Shown: positions 34,663-47,197, counted from the stretch's first letter. The stretch is DNA of 64,000 bases from Bombardia bombarda (GCA_030512295.1 JAULSR010000005.1:2170001-2234000); one strand, 5' to 3'. Notes: generated from the sequence alone by a model not told the origin. Translations and numbers: made by a program.

Positions 34663-37600
34663 ATCAACAACACCTGACCTTTTAATGGCGTACCGAACTG
34701 TTTATCCGACCTTTGACGAATTATGATGACATGACCTACGGCACGGCACGGCTCTGTCTACCACGTTTACACCCTTGTTCTCTTGGTGTGGTGCTGCTTG
34801 TGTGTACGTGGAGAGGGGAGAGGAAGAAGAAATGGAAGGGATATGCAGCGGGATATGGTAGCTGCAAGTTTGGTTTTTTTTTATCTTTACTTTTCTTTTT
34901 CTGGCTTGTTGTTGAATTTTGTATGTGTTTTATGTGTGCTTTGTGCGTGCTTGACAGTTGGCGTTGAAGGGGGGCTGTCTGTGTGTTTTCTTTTGAGTTG
35001 CATGATATGTTTGGTTTACTGTCATCATTTATCCTCTGCATCATGGTTGCTGGGTGGGTGGCTGTCCTTTGGGTATGCTGTTACTTCTGCTGCTGCTGCT
35101 GGTCTAGGTTCTATACTCTACACGTTTATACTTAGGTAATGGCGCAGGTGATTCTGATGCTCGCCAGAAGAAAAGAAACAAACGGGATGGAGATGGTTGG
35201 GCGAGGGGGGAAGATTGGAGTTTGTTTTGGGAGATGCTGCTGGATGAATGGGCATGGTGGATAGCTGGTCTGGATGGATGGATGGCTGAATGAGAGTGTT
35301 TGTCGGTTTCTTTTTTAGTTCTTGGTCATTGTTTCGATCTTTGCAGTATTCTAATACCAAAAAGTATTCAACCATAACCATGATCAATTGTGCAGCAGGT
35401 GATGTCTTAACCTTGGATTGGTATACCTATTCTTGTCTGGTGGCATGGCAATGCCGGTATGCTGGTTTGAATCCTCCTGTTTCACGTATACCTGGGTCGA
35501 TATAGTGGTTGCCTAGGATGGCTGTTTTACATGATGATATGCATGGCGATATGGTAAGGCTGATTGACATATTATCATATGTCATCATATGTTATCATCA
35601 TCCTTGTTGAAATCGACTGATCAGCCTCGCTCGGTCTTGCCCTTGTTTGACTTGCCTGGAACCTGGTTGTTTGTCCGTCGGTGGTTCCATTGCGGACCTC
35701 AGAGAGATGCGTGCAGATCAACAGATAAGCACAATCGAGTGAGGCTGCATGCAAGCAGCCAGGCAGCCAGCCTAGACTTGTTTGTAAACCCCAAATATTT
35801 GACACATGTTGTTCGAGATGCATGATAGTGTGCATTTTTTCACGAAACTACCCAACATGTGTGCCGAGACCCAGGAACGACATTTGCGACTCAGCCTCCC
35901 GTCCCCCTTGTCGTTCTAGAGGGGCGGCATTTTTGGAGTAAGAGACGGGCTTAGGTACTTCGTACGCCCGAGCAAACAAAGTTATCGTGAGTTGAAAGCA
36001 CACCATGCATTCGGCAGGCCCTGGGTGCATTATCACATACACAGCCTTGGATTCCCTGTTCGGCAGAGGACTTCTGATAGGCTGCCCCTTTCCTCCCGGT
36101 CCGGGGCTGGTGGGCTTCGGACCCGGGGGAACGGTATGCGACGACGGAGGGAGCGACTTGGCACAATGTGCATTGGATCCCGACGCACCCGATCTGGCTG
36201 CAGGGGTGCAAGCAATTATGAGCAAACTGCATAGTGTGTGGTGGCTATGTTGCTGCTGAGTATTTTGGGCGGGTGACGGATAACAGATGAGAAGCGAGCC
36301 AAGAAGAGCGATCATTTTGTTCGTCTATCTGTTGGTCAGTCAGTCGGGCGCATCATGACCGACATGCCTTATGGACACGATAGGCACGGTCTGGGGGGGT
36401 GAGTCAATGGCATCACGACTTGCATCCTTCTCTCTTGCCTTGACGATCTCAGACAAGAGGATCTCGTAGTTACGTTACCTGTTGACAAGGCTGAAAACAT
36501 GAGAATCCTTAGCCGACATCCCCGACCGTGTTTTTGTCTCCGCGCGCTTAGGGCCAGCCAGCTGGGGTAATCGGGCCCGATCCGGAGGATGCTCAGAGCG
36601 AATACGATGACGTACTTGCAACATAGATAATCTTCCCGGGGTTCCTTACGCGGTTCCTTGTGAGGTTCTTTGCGGCACGGGTGGCACTTGTTCATGTCAT
36701 AAAGTATAGCTCCGTGACTGAGATCACGACGGACGGGGCCGAATAACACGGTGGTCTATTTTGTCCAACCCTGGTCTGGCCTTAGAAAGGAGGACGTCCC
36801 GACACTGGGATCGATCCAAGAGGCTGGCTGAGCTGGTGATTGGATATCAGACGAGGCGTCGACTGAGACGGCAACGGGTCGCATGGCGATCCGCCCTACG
36901 CTGGCGTGCGGCACAAGCGGTTGTGAAATTCTAGGAGTCGAGCCCATACTATTATCAAGACTACTCCTATCATGCTTATTATCTACGCATGTAGTTGGCG
37001 TAGTAATAATTGATGTCGATTATTGGGAGTTGGAGCCGACTTGCTTGTGCCCGAGCCCTATGAGCCGATCCAGGGACTGTACAGTACGGCAGCGCCGGCT
37101 GCAGCGAGCGGTATCGTCACTTGACAAGAGCATGGGCTGCCTGTCTGTTACAAATTTAGCTCTCAAGAGGTGGTGGTGGCGGCGGTGACGACAGTCATCG
37201 CTCGCCATTCGGTTCCGTTTAGCAAAGTCCTTATCCGGGTTTGTAAATGCGATTGCGGCCAAAGTAAGGAAAGGGAAGACGATGGCCAATTTGGTACGAA
37301 TACTGAGTGAGTGGGGGTGGGAATGCGAAGAACTGTGGCACAGCAAACGTCGCCAAAAACAGACAGGAGCGAAAAAGACAGAGAATTGGGCGCGGGCAGA
37401 CATCGGGCAGACATGGCCGCAAAAAGCGGCCGCCTATGGCTGTTTTATAGTGGTCGTCTTGTCGTCGGTAAGGTAGGCAGAAAATCCTCTCTGTTGGTTG
37501 CGTTATTATTGAGTTCGAGAAAGCCTGAGAAGAATTTGGGGGGACCAGCAAACGGGCACGGCCAAGAGAGCCGCCAAAAAGAACGACGTTCGTGGGACAA

Positions 37601-38741
37601 CGGACCCCAGCCAATGACGGCAGTGCCCCCCATGCACCCTTACAGCAATGCATTGCAATGCAAATGGACGCCTATGCGCACGCCCATGCAGCCCACTTTG
37701 CAAGGCTCTCGTGGCTGTGTGGTGGTGGTGATTTGTGGTTGTTTGTGTGGCTGCAAGTGGCTGCAAGAGCCAACTCCCTCGTTCACGATGCGGCCATATT
37801 TGGAGGCCAAGTGGCTTCCATCAGCCTTCCTCTTCTCTCGGGATGGACCAATGACTTGCTCACCCAACAGAACACTGTGCCAGCGCTGGAGGGATCCGGA
37901 TCATGCCATTGGATAACCCAAGGTCTAACCATACTTCCAGGTTGGGGAAAGCGGAAGGAATGCCGGGGGAAGTTTAGAATTTTCAGTCATCGATACGCAA
38001 CTAGGGCAGGAGGAACCGGCGGGCAGTTATTCAGCACTCTCCCTATGAAAACTGGAAAACTGGAAAACTGGAAAGGAGGAAAGAGCAAGTGGGTGATGGT
38101 AGAGTGAGATGGTCAGATCCAATGGCTCGCTCCTTCCCGGACCAACAGCCTTCACCTCCACTCTAACCTTGATTCACCTTAAACTCTCAGTCACTCACCG
38201 ACCTACCTACCTAGGCAAGGTAAGTAAGCTGCTTGCAAGATATCTCAGATAGGCACGGGCCCGACGGTACTATGTTGCATGCTGTCTCCTGGCATATGCA
38301 TCTCCAAGCGCCCTGGGGCACACCTCCATGACTCGAAGGTAAAGCAGCGCACCACTACAGCCTCACTCACCCTTTTGCTTCATGTTTCGGATCGGGCGAC
38401 ACTTCTAGGAGAGCATCTAGAGACAATCACTCACCGAATTCCACCCTCGTCACGTCCCAATGGAACTGTCTCCCCTTGTCCTTGGACTCGACCGCCGGCT
38501 CCAACGGCTCCAACGGCGCCCCTACCCCCCTCCCCAGTTCCTCCCATCCCTTCCCTTGACCAGTGCCTCATGGCGGGCCGCACCTTCGGGCCTCGTCATC
38601 TTACCCTGACACTTTCAGCCCTATAAAGATTATGGACTCCCCTCCTAGAACCAAGAAGATACAAACCGAATATTATCACCAGCTGCCTCAGCAACGCCCA
38701 TAATTCCTATCCTTCTTCATTTTCTCCTTTGTGTGAGCCCA
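34663..38741. other. 4.1-kb intergenic region, no confident gene
   Basis: Starts with the T-rich 3' flank of CDC14. A perfect 18-nt palindromic hairpin lies near 35565-35582. One weak small-secreted-protein candidate (35848-36315, minus) is listed separately. The rest, including 37000-38700, has only overlapping short frames. A GGAAAACT repeat occurs near 38047-38071. Confidence 0.5.
35848..36315 (-). CDS. Weak candidate small secreted protein
   Basis: A 155-codon frame with ATG in a favourable context (ACAAAATGATC). Residues 1-17 (MIALLGSLLICYPSPAQ) look like a signal peptide with a PSPA|Q cleavage site. The remainder is rich in Pro, Ser and His with a few Cys and has no recognised domain. 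Another minus-strand frame at 35951-36232 is Cys-rich, and a plus-strand frame at 36005-36259 is also open, so an unrecognised intron or a chance frame are both possible. No function can be assigned. Confidence 0.2.
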   Translation of the reverse strand: MIALLGSLLICYPSPAQNTQQQHSHHTLCSLLIIACTPAARSGASGSNAHCAKSLPPSSHTVPPGPKPTSPGPGGKGQPIRSPLPNRESKAVYVIMHPGPAECMVCFQLTITLFARAYEVPKPVSYSKNAAPLERQGGREAESQMSFLGLGTHVG

Positions 38742-40361
38742 ATGTCTATATCCCCAACAACGGGTCTGAGCAGACTTTCTCTCGGGGGCGTACCCTCTAG
38801 TTCTACTTCAGACACCAACCCACACCACAAAGGCCATATGCAGTCACTCCGCAGAAGTCCATCGACAGATGAGTCGTCTGGCCGTGACTCAGAAGAGAGC
38901 GACTGGGACGACGACGACGACGACAATGATGACAACGACCACACCGGACATGTCATCTCCTCTCCCACGGGGCTCAAGTACAACATCACACACGTCTCCC
39001 CAAAGACTCGAAATGTGGCAAGAAGCTTATTCAACGAGGGCCGTACCGAAGCCTCACCACAGATATCCCTCGAGCTTTGTGGTATCAAGGAAGAGGACAC
39101 TGAAGAGAATGGCATATTCTACGCCTTCCAGATGCACGAGAGGGTCCCCTGCTCCGTCCGTATCGGTTCCCGAAGCAGCACCAGATTCTCAAACCCCAGA
39201 TGCGAGTGCCCTGCCGCCAGATACAAAAACGAACGTCCATGTAAACACATCATCTGGCTCTTTGACCACATCGCAAAGCAGGCCCTGTTTGACCACGATC
39301 CCGACTCAGAGCTCACATTAACAGACACGGGCTACGCCCAAGAACTCGGCGAAGACCTCTTTCACCAAATATCCGACATGCGGCTCGACGTTCTGGCTGA
39401 TAGCCTTTACTGCGACATATCTCCACCCAACTACGACATAGCACCCCCCAGCATGGCTCGTGTCAGAGAGGCGAGAGAGATGGTGGCTGCCGTCGTGGGC
39501 ATCCAGCCTCGGGAGCTAGACAGCTACAGAATCGACCTAGAGGAGACGTCATATACCAGCAACAGCAACACCTTGATCCACCGCGGCGACGTCGAAGCCA
39601 CCCTCTTCTCCCTCCTCCTAGCGTCCCACTCCCTCGCCACCTGGGTCCGCCACGAGCTCAACCCCTCCGACCCAGCCATAGACCCGTTCCGCCTCCTCCA
39701 GAGACGCGTCTCCCGCATCATCCATGAGCTCGACACCTACTCATCCTCCCTCACCAACCCAGCCACCTCTGCATCCCGCCGCGACCAGGGCAAGGACCTC
39801 GAAGGCCCCCGCGACGTCGCCTGGGCCGCCACCCAGATCCAACACTGCGTCCGCCGCATCGAGAAGATTGTCTCCCGCGGCGCCAGCCCCTTGGCCCCCT
39901 GGGAGCGCGCCTCCGCCGCCCGCGCCCTCGTCGGCATCCTCAAGGCCGTCGCCAGCCACAGCGTCGAGTCCCACCACGGCAGCACCCTCGACGACAGGAA
40001 CCTCTACATGCGCCTCGTCGGCAACCACGACACGGGCTTCGTCTACTCGGCCCTCGACATGCTCGTCGACCAGAGCCAGTTCATCGAGGAGCTCGAGCAC
40101 GTCATGGACTTGCTCGGCCGCTTTGGTGCGCCCGCGTCGTATGCCGCCCACATGCGCGCCCTCATCACGAGGATGCGCAGCTTCAAGTCTGTGGATAGCG
40201 GCAGCTTGATTGCGGCAGCAGCAGCAGGAGGAGGAGGAGGAGGCAGCGTTGGGAGAGCAGCTGGTGGCTCTGGCGGCGGTGGTTCAGTCGGTACGGGCTC
40301 GAAACGGTCAGTCTCTGGCAGCGGCCAAGACCGCGGCGGGGGGTCGAAGAGAGCCCGCTAG
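38742..40361 (+). CDS. SWIM-type zinc-finger protein
   Basis: Single-exon gene, 539 residues from ATG at 38742 (CCCAATGTCT). The frame is also open upstream through a GTG. Residues 1-80 are Ser-rich with an acidic run of Asp at about 51-65. The SWIM motif CxCx(n)CxH is C154, C156, C167 and H169, within SNPRCECPAARYKNERPCKH and followed by IIWLFDHIAKQAL. The C-terminal half is helical (VAWAATQIQHCVRRIEKIV, GFVYSALDMLVDQSQFIEEL) and ends in a Gly/Ser/Arg-rich tail. SWIM fingers bind zinc and usually mediate DNA or protein binding; the Shu-complex protein Shu2/SWS1 is one fungal example. This protein is longer and of uncharacterised type. I cannot assign a pathway. Confidence 0.85.
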   Translation: MSISPTTGLSRLSLGGVPSSSTSDTNPHHKGHMQSLRRSPSTDESSGRDSEESDWDDDDDDNDDNDHTGHVISSPTGLKYNITHVSPKTRNVARSLFNEGRTEASPQISLELCGIKEEDTEENGIFYAFQMHERVPCSVRIGSRSSTRFSNPRCECPAARYKNERPCKHIIWLFDHIAKQALFDHDPDSELTLTDTGYAQELGEDLFHQISDMRLDVLADSLYCDISPPNYDIAPPSMARVREAREMVAAVVGIQPRELDSYRIDLEETSYTSNSNTLIHRGDVEATLFSLLLASHSLATWVRHELNPSDPAIDPFRLLQRRVSRIIHELDTYSSSLTNPATSASRRDQGKDLEGPRDVAWAATQIQHCVRRIEKIVSRGASPLAPWERASAARALVGILKAVASHSVESHHGSTLDDRNLYMRLVGNHDTGFVYSALDMLVDQSQFIEELEHVMDLLGRFGAPASYAAHMRALITRMRSFKSVDSGSLIAAAAAGGGGGGSVGRAAGGSGGGGSVGTGSKRSVSGSGQDRGGGSKRAR

Positions 40362-41039
40362 ATCGATCTATATTTGTCTTGTCGCTGAAGCTCTGATGGC
40401 CGGGCTGACGGGCGGCAGTGGTTTATTTGTATACCTCAACTCTTTCAAATTCTTGTCTTTATATCTTGTTGGTTTGGCTTTGGTTGTTTGGATGAATGGA
40501 ATCGGGAGTTGTAATGCTGATCAGAGCTGGATCTATGGTCGATTACAAACACGGATGAATGGCAAGGAAGATTCTCTGTTATTTCTGGCGTGTTACTTAC
40601 CCTATCCTCCTTTTGTATATTTTGGATGAGATTGAATTCAAATTCCACACCGGGTGTTTTTGCCATTGTGACACCACTAATAGGAGTTGATGCTACTGAT
40701 CTATTTCCAGCAATAAGAGATCCCAACCGAGATCTCTTCACCCTTCACAGGGAAAACAGGATCATCGTAGCAAGTTGTAGCAGCCAAACTAGTTCGCCAC
40801 ATTATATTATTACTGGGCCGAGTTCAGCACCGTTGAAGAGGTCATGGACCAAAGTAAATACATAAGAGCAAAAGAGCTGAAAGTATTTTAGCAAATTAAA
40901 AAAGCAAGATGAACTTTTCGATCGCTCTTAGAAGTGCAGCTAGCAAGGTGAGTAAGAAATGATGCCAGGCCCTAAAACAAGGATAAGGGGAGGTGAATGG
41001 AGGAAAAGGGGGTAAGCAGTGATATCCCCTCTCAACTTC
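40362..41039. other. Convergent 3' intergenic region
   Basis: Between the ends of the SWIM gene (+) and the kinase-like gene (-). AT-rich around 40600-40900. No gene seen. Confidence 0.5.
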
Positions 41040-42851
41040 CTAAACACCTGTGATAGTTGATTGGAATGCGTCCAATATGCCGACCACCTCCTTCATAGTT
41101 GGGCGGTCATAGTAATTATCGTTCCAGGTGCCATCCATCTTTTTTTTGTGCCGCATTTGCACAAAGTCCTCCGCGGCTCTAATCTCCACCTTCCACCAAT
41201 CTTTCGCGGCTTGTAGAACTTCAGAAGCAGCATCCTCCTGTTCTTCTGGCCCAGCCTCACGCAAGACCAACTTGCTTCCTCTCCGCGTGACCAAGGTGGA
41301 CAAAACCTGCCTACGACCCCTGGTGCAGCGATCAACCAGGTCACGCAGTGCCGAGGGGGTCTGCCGATACTCGGGAAACTCGATATCCGGTTCCGAACGG
41401 TACGACTGCCACACAGCAGCAAGCTGCGGCGCACTTTGGCCCTCAAATATACACCATAGCGTGCGTCCAAGCATATACACCTCAGCAAATTCTTGCTCGG
41501 CGGGGGAGAGACAAAGCCAAGGTATGTTGTAGCTCTTGTAGCCGTGAGGAGTTGTCGCGTATTCTTCGCGAGACTGTAGGACATCCCAGTCTGGGAGCTC
41601 TCGTGAGAGAATACCGGCAAAGTAGTCTCGAGTTTCCTCAGGGATGGAAGGCTCCACACCATGACTGGAGGAGCCATCGCTGGCTAAGATGCGAATGTAC
41701 TCCAGTGCGTTAACCTCGGGAGATGCAAACTCGCACCACACACCACGCTGCTCAAAGTCAACCATGACTATGTCTCCAGTGTCTGAAATCACAACGTTAT
41801 CAAGACGAAGATCCGGGTAAAACATGTGGCCTCGTTCCCTAACGTGTGACACTGCCGACGCCAGCTGGGTAGCCCACTTCAGCTGGGCCCGAAGTGTCAG
41901 CCGGCCATTTGCGCGTAGGACTGGCAAGGTATCTCGAAGACTACCGGCGGAATGATAGGGGATGATGAAGCCAACCACGGCTGTCTTCCCACCGAAGCGA
42001 CAGTACTTGGTGACCAGATACTTGGGGTGTGAAATCACATGGGGATGTGGCTCCATTTGCAGCAAGTTGCGCAATTCGGTGTACAAATATTTGGTGCCAC
42101 TAGTAAGGGCCTTGAGGATCCATAGCTTCTTTGGATTTTGATCTTGCTCCCCATCCTTGGGTTCATCAGTCTGCTTGATGTGGACGAGACATACGCTGTC
42201 ATGTAGTTGCTGGACAATGCTCAGCTGGAAGATGTCGATAGGCTCGGGGATAAGGCTTGGAGATACTCCCAGTGCGGCAGGCAGCTTCCCCAGCCCAATC
42301 AGCTGTTTCTCCACGTAGTAAGTTGGTGCAACAATGATCTTAATGTTGCGAATATTGAGGTCTAGATTCTCAAAAATGATTCGAGAACCAAATGGCAAGT
42401 TCCTATACATTTCCGAGATCGACTGTGGCCCGCCGTCGCCTCTAGCAATCGTCCAGGCTTGCAGTGTTCGGATGATGAGCTTGGAGATTGCAAGCCGGCG
42501 GACCCTGGCGACGTCCTTGGTGTGAAACGCAGCGTTTAGGTCCAGCATCTGGCGGAGGAGTGGGCAGGTTCCTGCTTCTTCGGGTATGAATACGTCGAAT
42601 CGTAGGGGTGGGATGTCTCCCAAAAACAGAGGCAACGCATAGTACTGCGTTCCAAGGCCGGTACAGCCGTCGATTCTCCACAGGGGATTCTCAGGAGGGT
42701 CGAGGCTGTCAATGCGGTTCTTGGGATTCAGTTGGGACTCAAGCCACGAGGGGGACTTGATGCTGGCGGGTATTGACGGCTGAGAGGGATTCGACGAGAA
42801 AGCTGCTGTTGGGTGGATGACGTGGTGGATCGACGTCGAGTTGAGCTCCAT
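41040..42851 (-). CDS. Kinase-like protein with degenerate catalytic motifs
   Basis: Single-exon gene, 603 residues. Residues 1-215 are an unrecognised N-terminal region (WRIDGCTGLGTQYYALPLFL, LRFDVFIPEEAG). From about 217 a kinase-like fold can be traced: LWILKALTSGTKYLYTELRN with K247 as possible ATP-binding Lys and a Glu behind it, FIIPYHSAGSLRDTL (hinge), and HMFYPDLRLDNVVIS (345-355), where HRD is replaced by YPD but Asp and Asn are kept. VDFEQRG (364-370) has DFE in place of DFG. A late YDRPTMKEVVGILDAF matches the end of kinase domains. This fits the fungal protein-kinase-like families often found in expanded, strain-variable sets. Activity is uncertain: the Asp residues survive but the glycine of DFG does not. 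No partner can be read from the neighbours. Confidence 0.75.
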   Translation of the reverse strand: MELNSTSIHHVIHPTAAFSSNPSQPSIPASIKSPSWLESQLNPKNRIDSLDPPENPLWRIDGCTGLGTQYYALPLFLGDIPPLRFDVFIPEEAGTCPLLRQMLDLNAAFHTKDVARVRRLAISKLIIRTLQAWTIARGDGGPQSISEMYRNLPFGSRIIFENLDLNIRNIKIIVAPTYYVEKQLIGLGKLPAALGVSPSLIPEPIDIFQLSIVQQLHDSVCLVHIKQTDEPKDGEQDQNPKKLWILKALTSGTKYLYTELRNLLQMEPHPHVISHPKYLVTKYCRFGGKTAVVGFIIPYHSAGSLRDTLPVLRANGRLTLRAQLKWATQLASAVSHVRERGHMFYPDLRLDNVVISDTGDIVMVDFEQRGVWCEFASPEVNALEYIRILASDGSSSHGVEPSIPEETRDYFAGILSRELPDWDVLQSREEYATTPHGYKSYNIPWLCLSPAEQEFAEVYMLGRTLWCIFEGQSAPQLAAVWQSYRSEPDIEFPEYRQTPSALRDLVDRCTRGRRQVLSTLVTRRGSKLVLREAGPEEQEDAASEVLQAAKDWWKVEIRAAEDFVQMRHKKKMDGTWNDNYYDRPTMKEVVGILDAFQSTITGV

Positions 42852-45800
42852 GGTGGCGGCAACGACTGGCGAGAATCGGTCGGACGCCAGATATCAGACG
42901 AAATGGAGGGTTTGGAACAGAAGGTGCAGGCTGCAGGATCCAGCCCATTAAGACGCGGTCTTTTGAAGAAAGCGGTCAGCAACAAGTTCCCCCAAACGGA
43001 ACTGGGTTCCACAGTTCACGTCCACTTCAGCCAGGAGGTCGCGAGCAAAGCAATCTGGACCACATCTCCCCTGGCAGTTCACCCACCCGGCCTACAGTCG
43101 ATCACTCACCGGCTGCGGCTTGCCGTCGATGGGCCCATCAGCAAGCCGCCGAGGGATCGAGGATCCAGGAGAAGGGGGATGGACTCCCTCTTTCTGCCGC
43201 TCAGAACAGAGAGCAACGTTTGTCCGTGGAGATTGGCCGTGGGCAATGATCGTGGCGTCAATGGCGCACTGTCAGAGACTAGTGCTTGCTTGAACTATAC
43301 ACAGAATGGAGATTTCTTCGCTTGTTTTAATTGTTGATGCTAAAAAAGAAGTTGAAGGCGAGGTCTGATTGGAACACTGGGAACCGGAGACGACTGCAAT
43401 GAGGGGGGCGGCGAAGATTGGAACTCTCTCCTGCTGTCATGTCCAGGTTAGGAAACGACCAGGTTTTCTTCCTGCAAAGTTGAAGGCCAGAGCCACCCAG
43501 CTCTGGCTTTGATTGGCTCGTCTCTTTTCAGTTTTCTCATGGAGAAGCCACGACCGGTCGATAAGAAGCAGCATCGGCCCGGGACCTTCCCATAGGAAGC
43601 CGCAGTTGATTTCATAGGTTCATCTCGCAAGAAGGCGCAACAAGGAGAACTTGGAAGGTGCGAGTTTGCAGTTTTGGGGCTCGACAGGTCATAAAGTAGC
43701 ACGGCGCTGGCCGGGTGGCAGGCTCACACCGACTCGAACCAACTCGAACCAACTCGCACCTTCCCGCTGTGCGAGGAGCGCCACCTAGGTGGTTCGATTC
43801 AGTGCTTCAATGCATATGGCCGGGGACTAAGGTAGGCAGGAGGTACCTTAGTTCGGGACCTCACCTCCTTGAATTGGAAGGGACGAAGCAGTGTGCTCTT
43901 CCTTGGTACCTCGAGCAGTACCCAAGGTACATACCCGACCTAGACTGACCGGTGAGCGCAATGGAACCATCCCGCCTCTCTAGTGCTGGGTGGGAGAGCC
44001 TCAGTACATACCTACCTCACCTACCTTACCTTGCCTCCTGCATTGGTAGGTATATGTAACAGTGGCAGCTAAAGAAGCAAACCCGCAGCAACTTGGCGTC
44101 ATCCATGCTTTTGCTTCTGTAAAAAGAAGAAAAGAGCTAAGATTCCCACAAGCGGTGGCACCGTATTTGCAGTCAAGGGTTGCTGTCAACCCCCTCGCCA
44201 CGTCCATTCATGCAACACGACAGATGGAGGCAAAGAAACACGAAAGGCAGCAAGAAACTCTCGTCGTTATCAATCTGCATATCCCCCAAGAGCTGCAGAT
44301 CATCCCTTTTCATAGAGCAAGACGAGAGCAATATGAGTAGAGTACTGGATGTCTCGGGGAAAAAGACCCGAATCGGGAAACATTCTATTGAAGGTTGGCA
44401 CCCTTAATGTCCCCGGTAGACCGTGTGTGTGTTCTACATGTGTTACACCTTTGCTCTTCATCACTCCCCTCCATCTCTCGCGCAGTAACTAACAAAATAT
44501 GGTACCATCAACCCGTCCTCCGGAAGGGTCGGTCCGATCATGTGAAAATGTAGGCAGCACGGCTCTCATGTCTTGGGGTGGTAAGATATCTCGGGCCATC
44601 AGTGACTTGGAGGATGTCTGGATCAGGAGTAAGGTAGGTTCTACCGCATTCTGTTCAGAGTACTCGGTGGGGAGTTGGTAGAGTGAAACAGAAATGCAGG
44701 CAGCTGTCTCAGGCTCGACGCGAGAGCCCAGTATCCTGTGCACCGAGGTGGATATAAGCTGCGGTTGTTTTCTTTGGATGCGAGCCCTTGCTGAATATTC
44801 GTCAATGACACACACACATGTGACATGCGAGCATGCGTTTGGAAACAACTCATACCAGTTACTTATTGCAACAACTCGACCACGAGTGCCATGAGTTGGA
44901 CAAACTTACCAGCAGAGAACTGAGCCATGTAATTTCCGCTTCGCACTATGCGTCAAGTAGAGCCAAACAAGAAGTAAAAGTAGATGGTATGATACATAAG
45001 TACCTATGCAGTTCGATTGCTCTCTAGGAGATGTCAAAGAGATGAGAAGATGCTGAGAGAGTGGGAGACACAAGGAGGAAGATTTAATTGATATGTTCAA
45101 ATAACCCAAACTGTAACATGGGACGCGTTTGTAGCCGTGTCGAGTACATGTGATAGGCCGAGTTAAGTGCTCCTCTGAGAGACATGGGGGTTCCTCAGAA
45201 TCAAGTACACCGAGACTGCGGGTTAGAACCTCAAAAGCCAACCACACAAACTGCCATGCTTTCCTGCCTTTCTTACCGACTTACCAATCCAACAACTTGT
45301 TGTGTAAATACACAATCACAAGGAGAACCATGCGCATGTATATCATTGGTTGAATCGGGAATATTTGTTTTGTTTGTTTCCGAAGAGAACCAAGATGGCA
45401 CAGAGTTGGTTCGTGCTCGGAAGCAAACCTGGATTATCGTGTCCCTTGATGGATGCTTCTTGTTTCGGAGGAGGGGGTGTCTCCAGCAATTCAATGGGAC
45501 CGCGGGGGCCGCCATCTCCATGCCAGGCGGGGTTACCGATTCCGGGCTTGAGGATCACACTTACCGACCGAAGACATGGGACTTGTATATCTGCGAGTGC
45601 TTATTGACCGGTGAGCACGTATAAGGAGGATGGGTTCCAGACTTGAGCCACAAAATAGGGGAAGCCGAACAGGCGGCGAAATTTGCCGGCTAGTCTCTAA
45701 AGAGCAAATAGGGGCATGATATTTAATACGACCAGATGCCTGTTCCTTGGCCCTCGCCGTAGATGTGGAAGTCGATGGCAGTTGCCAAAGCTGGTCAAAG

Positions 45801-47171
45801 TGCGGCTCATCATGGACGGCCCCGCGGTTCAGATCTCAGGGGCGCCATGTTGCAAGTGAGCAGCAGCTTCCCTGTCACCGACTGGTGTATCGAGTCCATG
45901 TACATCGAGTGGTTAGCGCATACGATGGCATCGTATATCGGGGTCGGAGTCGGGGTGGAGGCAGGTTTGTGACGAAGATCTCGGTGTGGTAGCGTGGGAG
46001 TGGGGAGGCAGCCTCAGCAGGGACTGTTCAAATCTGTTCGAACATGGGGGGTCAAATGTTTGGTGTTTGGTGTTTGAGCCGTCTTTCGAGCTGCATACAC
46101 CCGCAATGCTCAATTTGCTTGCCATGCTCGCCACGTTGGCTACGACGGTGCGTAAACATGCAGCCATCTAAATCTAGGATAGCTAGAGTGTGATGTTGTG
46201 TACCCCTGGACATGCCTGCACCGAGTTCACTAGGTAGCTGATTATTAATAGTCAGTGATCAAGCAAGGGATGAGAAAGTCAGATGATGGGATATGGCGAA
46301 GAGCTAACCAATGCACGAGTAGATGTATAGCACCCAGCTTTGATAAGGGCCCCTTTTGGTGCCAAGTTCCTCACAAAGCGGGACAATCCAGATAGCCGGG
46401 TCTTTGGTCCACGTCGATTAGGCACTTTGGTGCATAGGCAGGCGGCAGGCTACGTAGCTTAGGACAAGGTAGTGTACACAGTAGGTCGGGAGGTACAATA
46501 AAGGTACCTCATTAGGTAAAACATAAGCCGCACCGATCGCTTCCCTTGCCTTGGATGTACTTGCTCCTATCCCGCGGGAGGGGGCCAACTGCGTTCTGAA
46601 TGTGAATGTTTGGAACGGTTTGTTTTCTCCTCGCCGCCTTTTCTTTGAGGCGGCAACGGCTAGTACCTTATGCTGTTGTGCTTAGGTGGTCTGTCTCGCA
46701 TTGCATTGCAGCTGTGATGCGAACGACGGCCCGAAAGTTGGAAACCGTTGAACAGGGCAGCTGCTGGCAACGCACCAAAACAATGTTTTTCTAGTCACTG
46801 GATAGAACAAAGTATTCCGTTCCAGAGGAGGCAAACAATCTTACAGTCTCATGTCTACTAAGTCTGGGTTGGTAAAGGCGTAGTAGGGACCACTCGGAAG
46901 GTTGCCGTATGCAAGATCGAAAAGCGAGCTGACCACTCGCCCACCGACCTCTGGAGACAACCTACGAAGGTTAGGGCCAAAAGTGTTTACACAGAGTGAC
47001 TTTGGCCACAACCCCTGTATCCGTGTCAATAAAATGCCAAGATCCATTTCCCACTGTAATTGTATGGGGCAGGGATTCAGGAAGCCGAATTAGAAGCTGA
47101 CCGGCAGGCTAAAAAGGCTGCGAATAAGGCTGCATTCAAGGATATAATAAAGTTATTCGGTAGGTATACTA

Positions 47172-47197
47172 TAGGTAGGTAGGTAGGTAGGTAGGTA
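47172..47197 (+). repeat. TAGG tetranucleotide microsatellite
   Basis: About six consecutive TAGG units, read directly, in the gene-poor region. Similar shorter ACCT/AGGT runs recur across intergenic DNA in this window. Confidence 0.9.

Noticed and set aside
42813..43337. 174-codon plus-strand frame over the start of the kinase-like gene
   Set aside because: Overlaps the 5' end of a better-supported minus-strand gene and has no recognisable features.
44062..44340. 92-codon plus-strand frame
   Set aside because: Begins at GTG and not ATG, and has no recognised domain or matching exon nearby.
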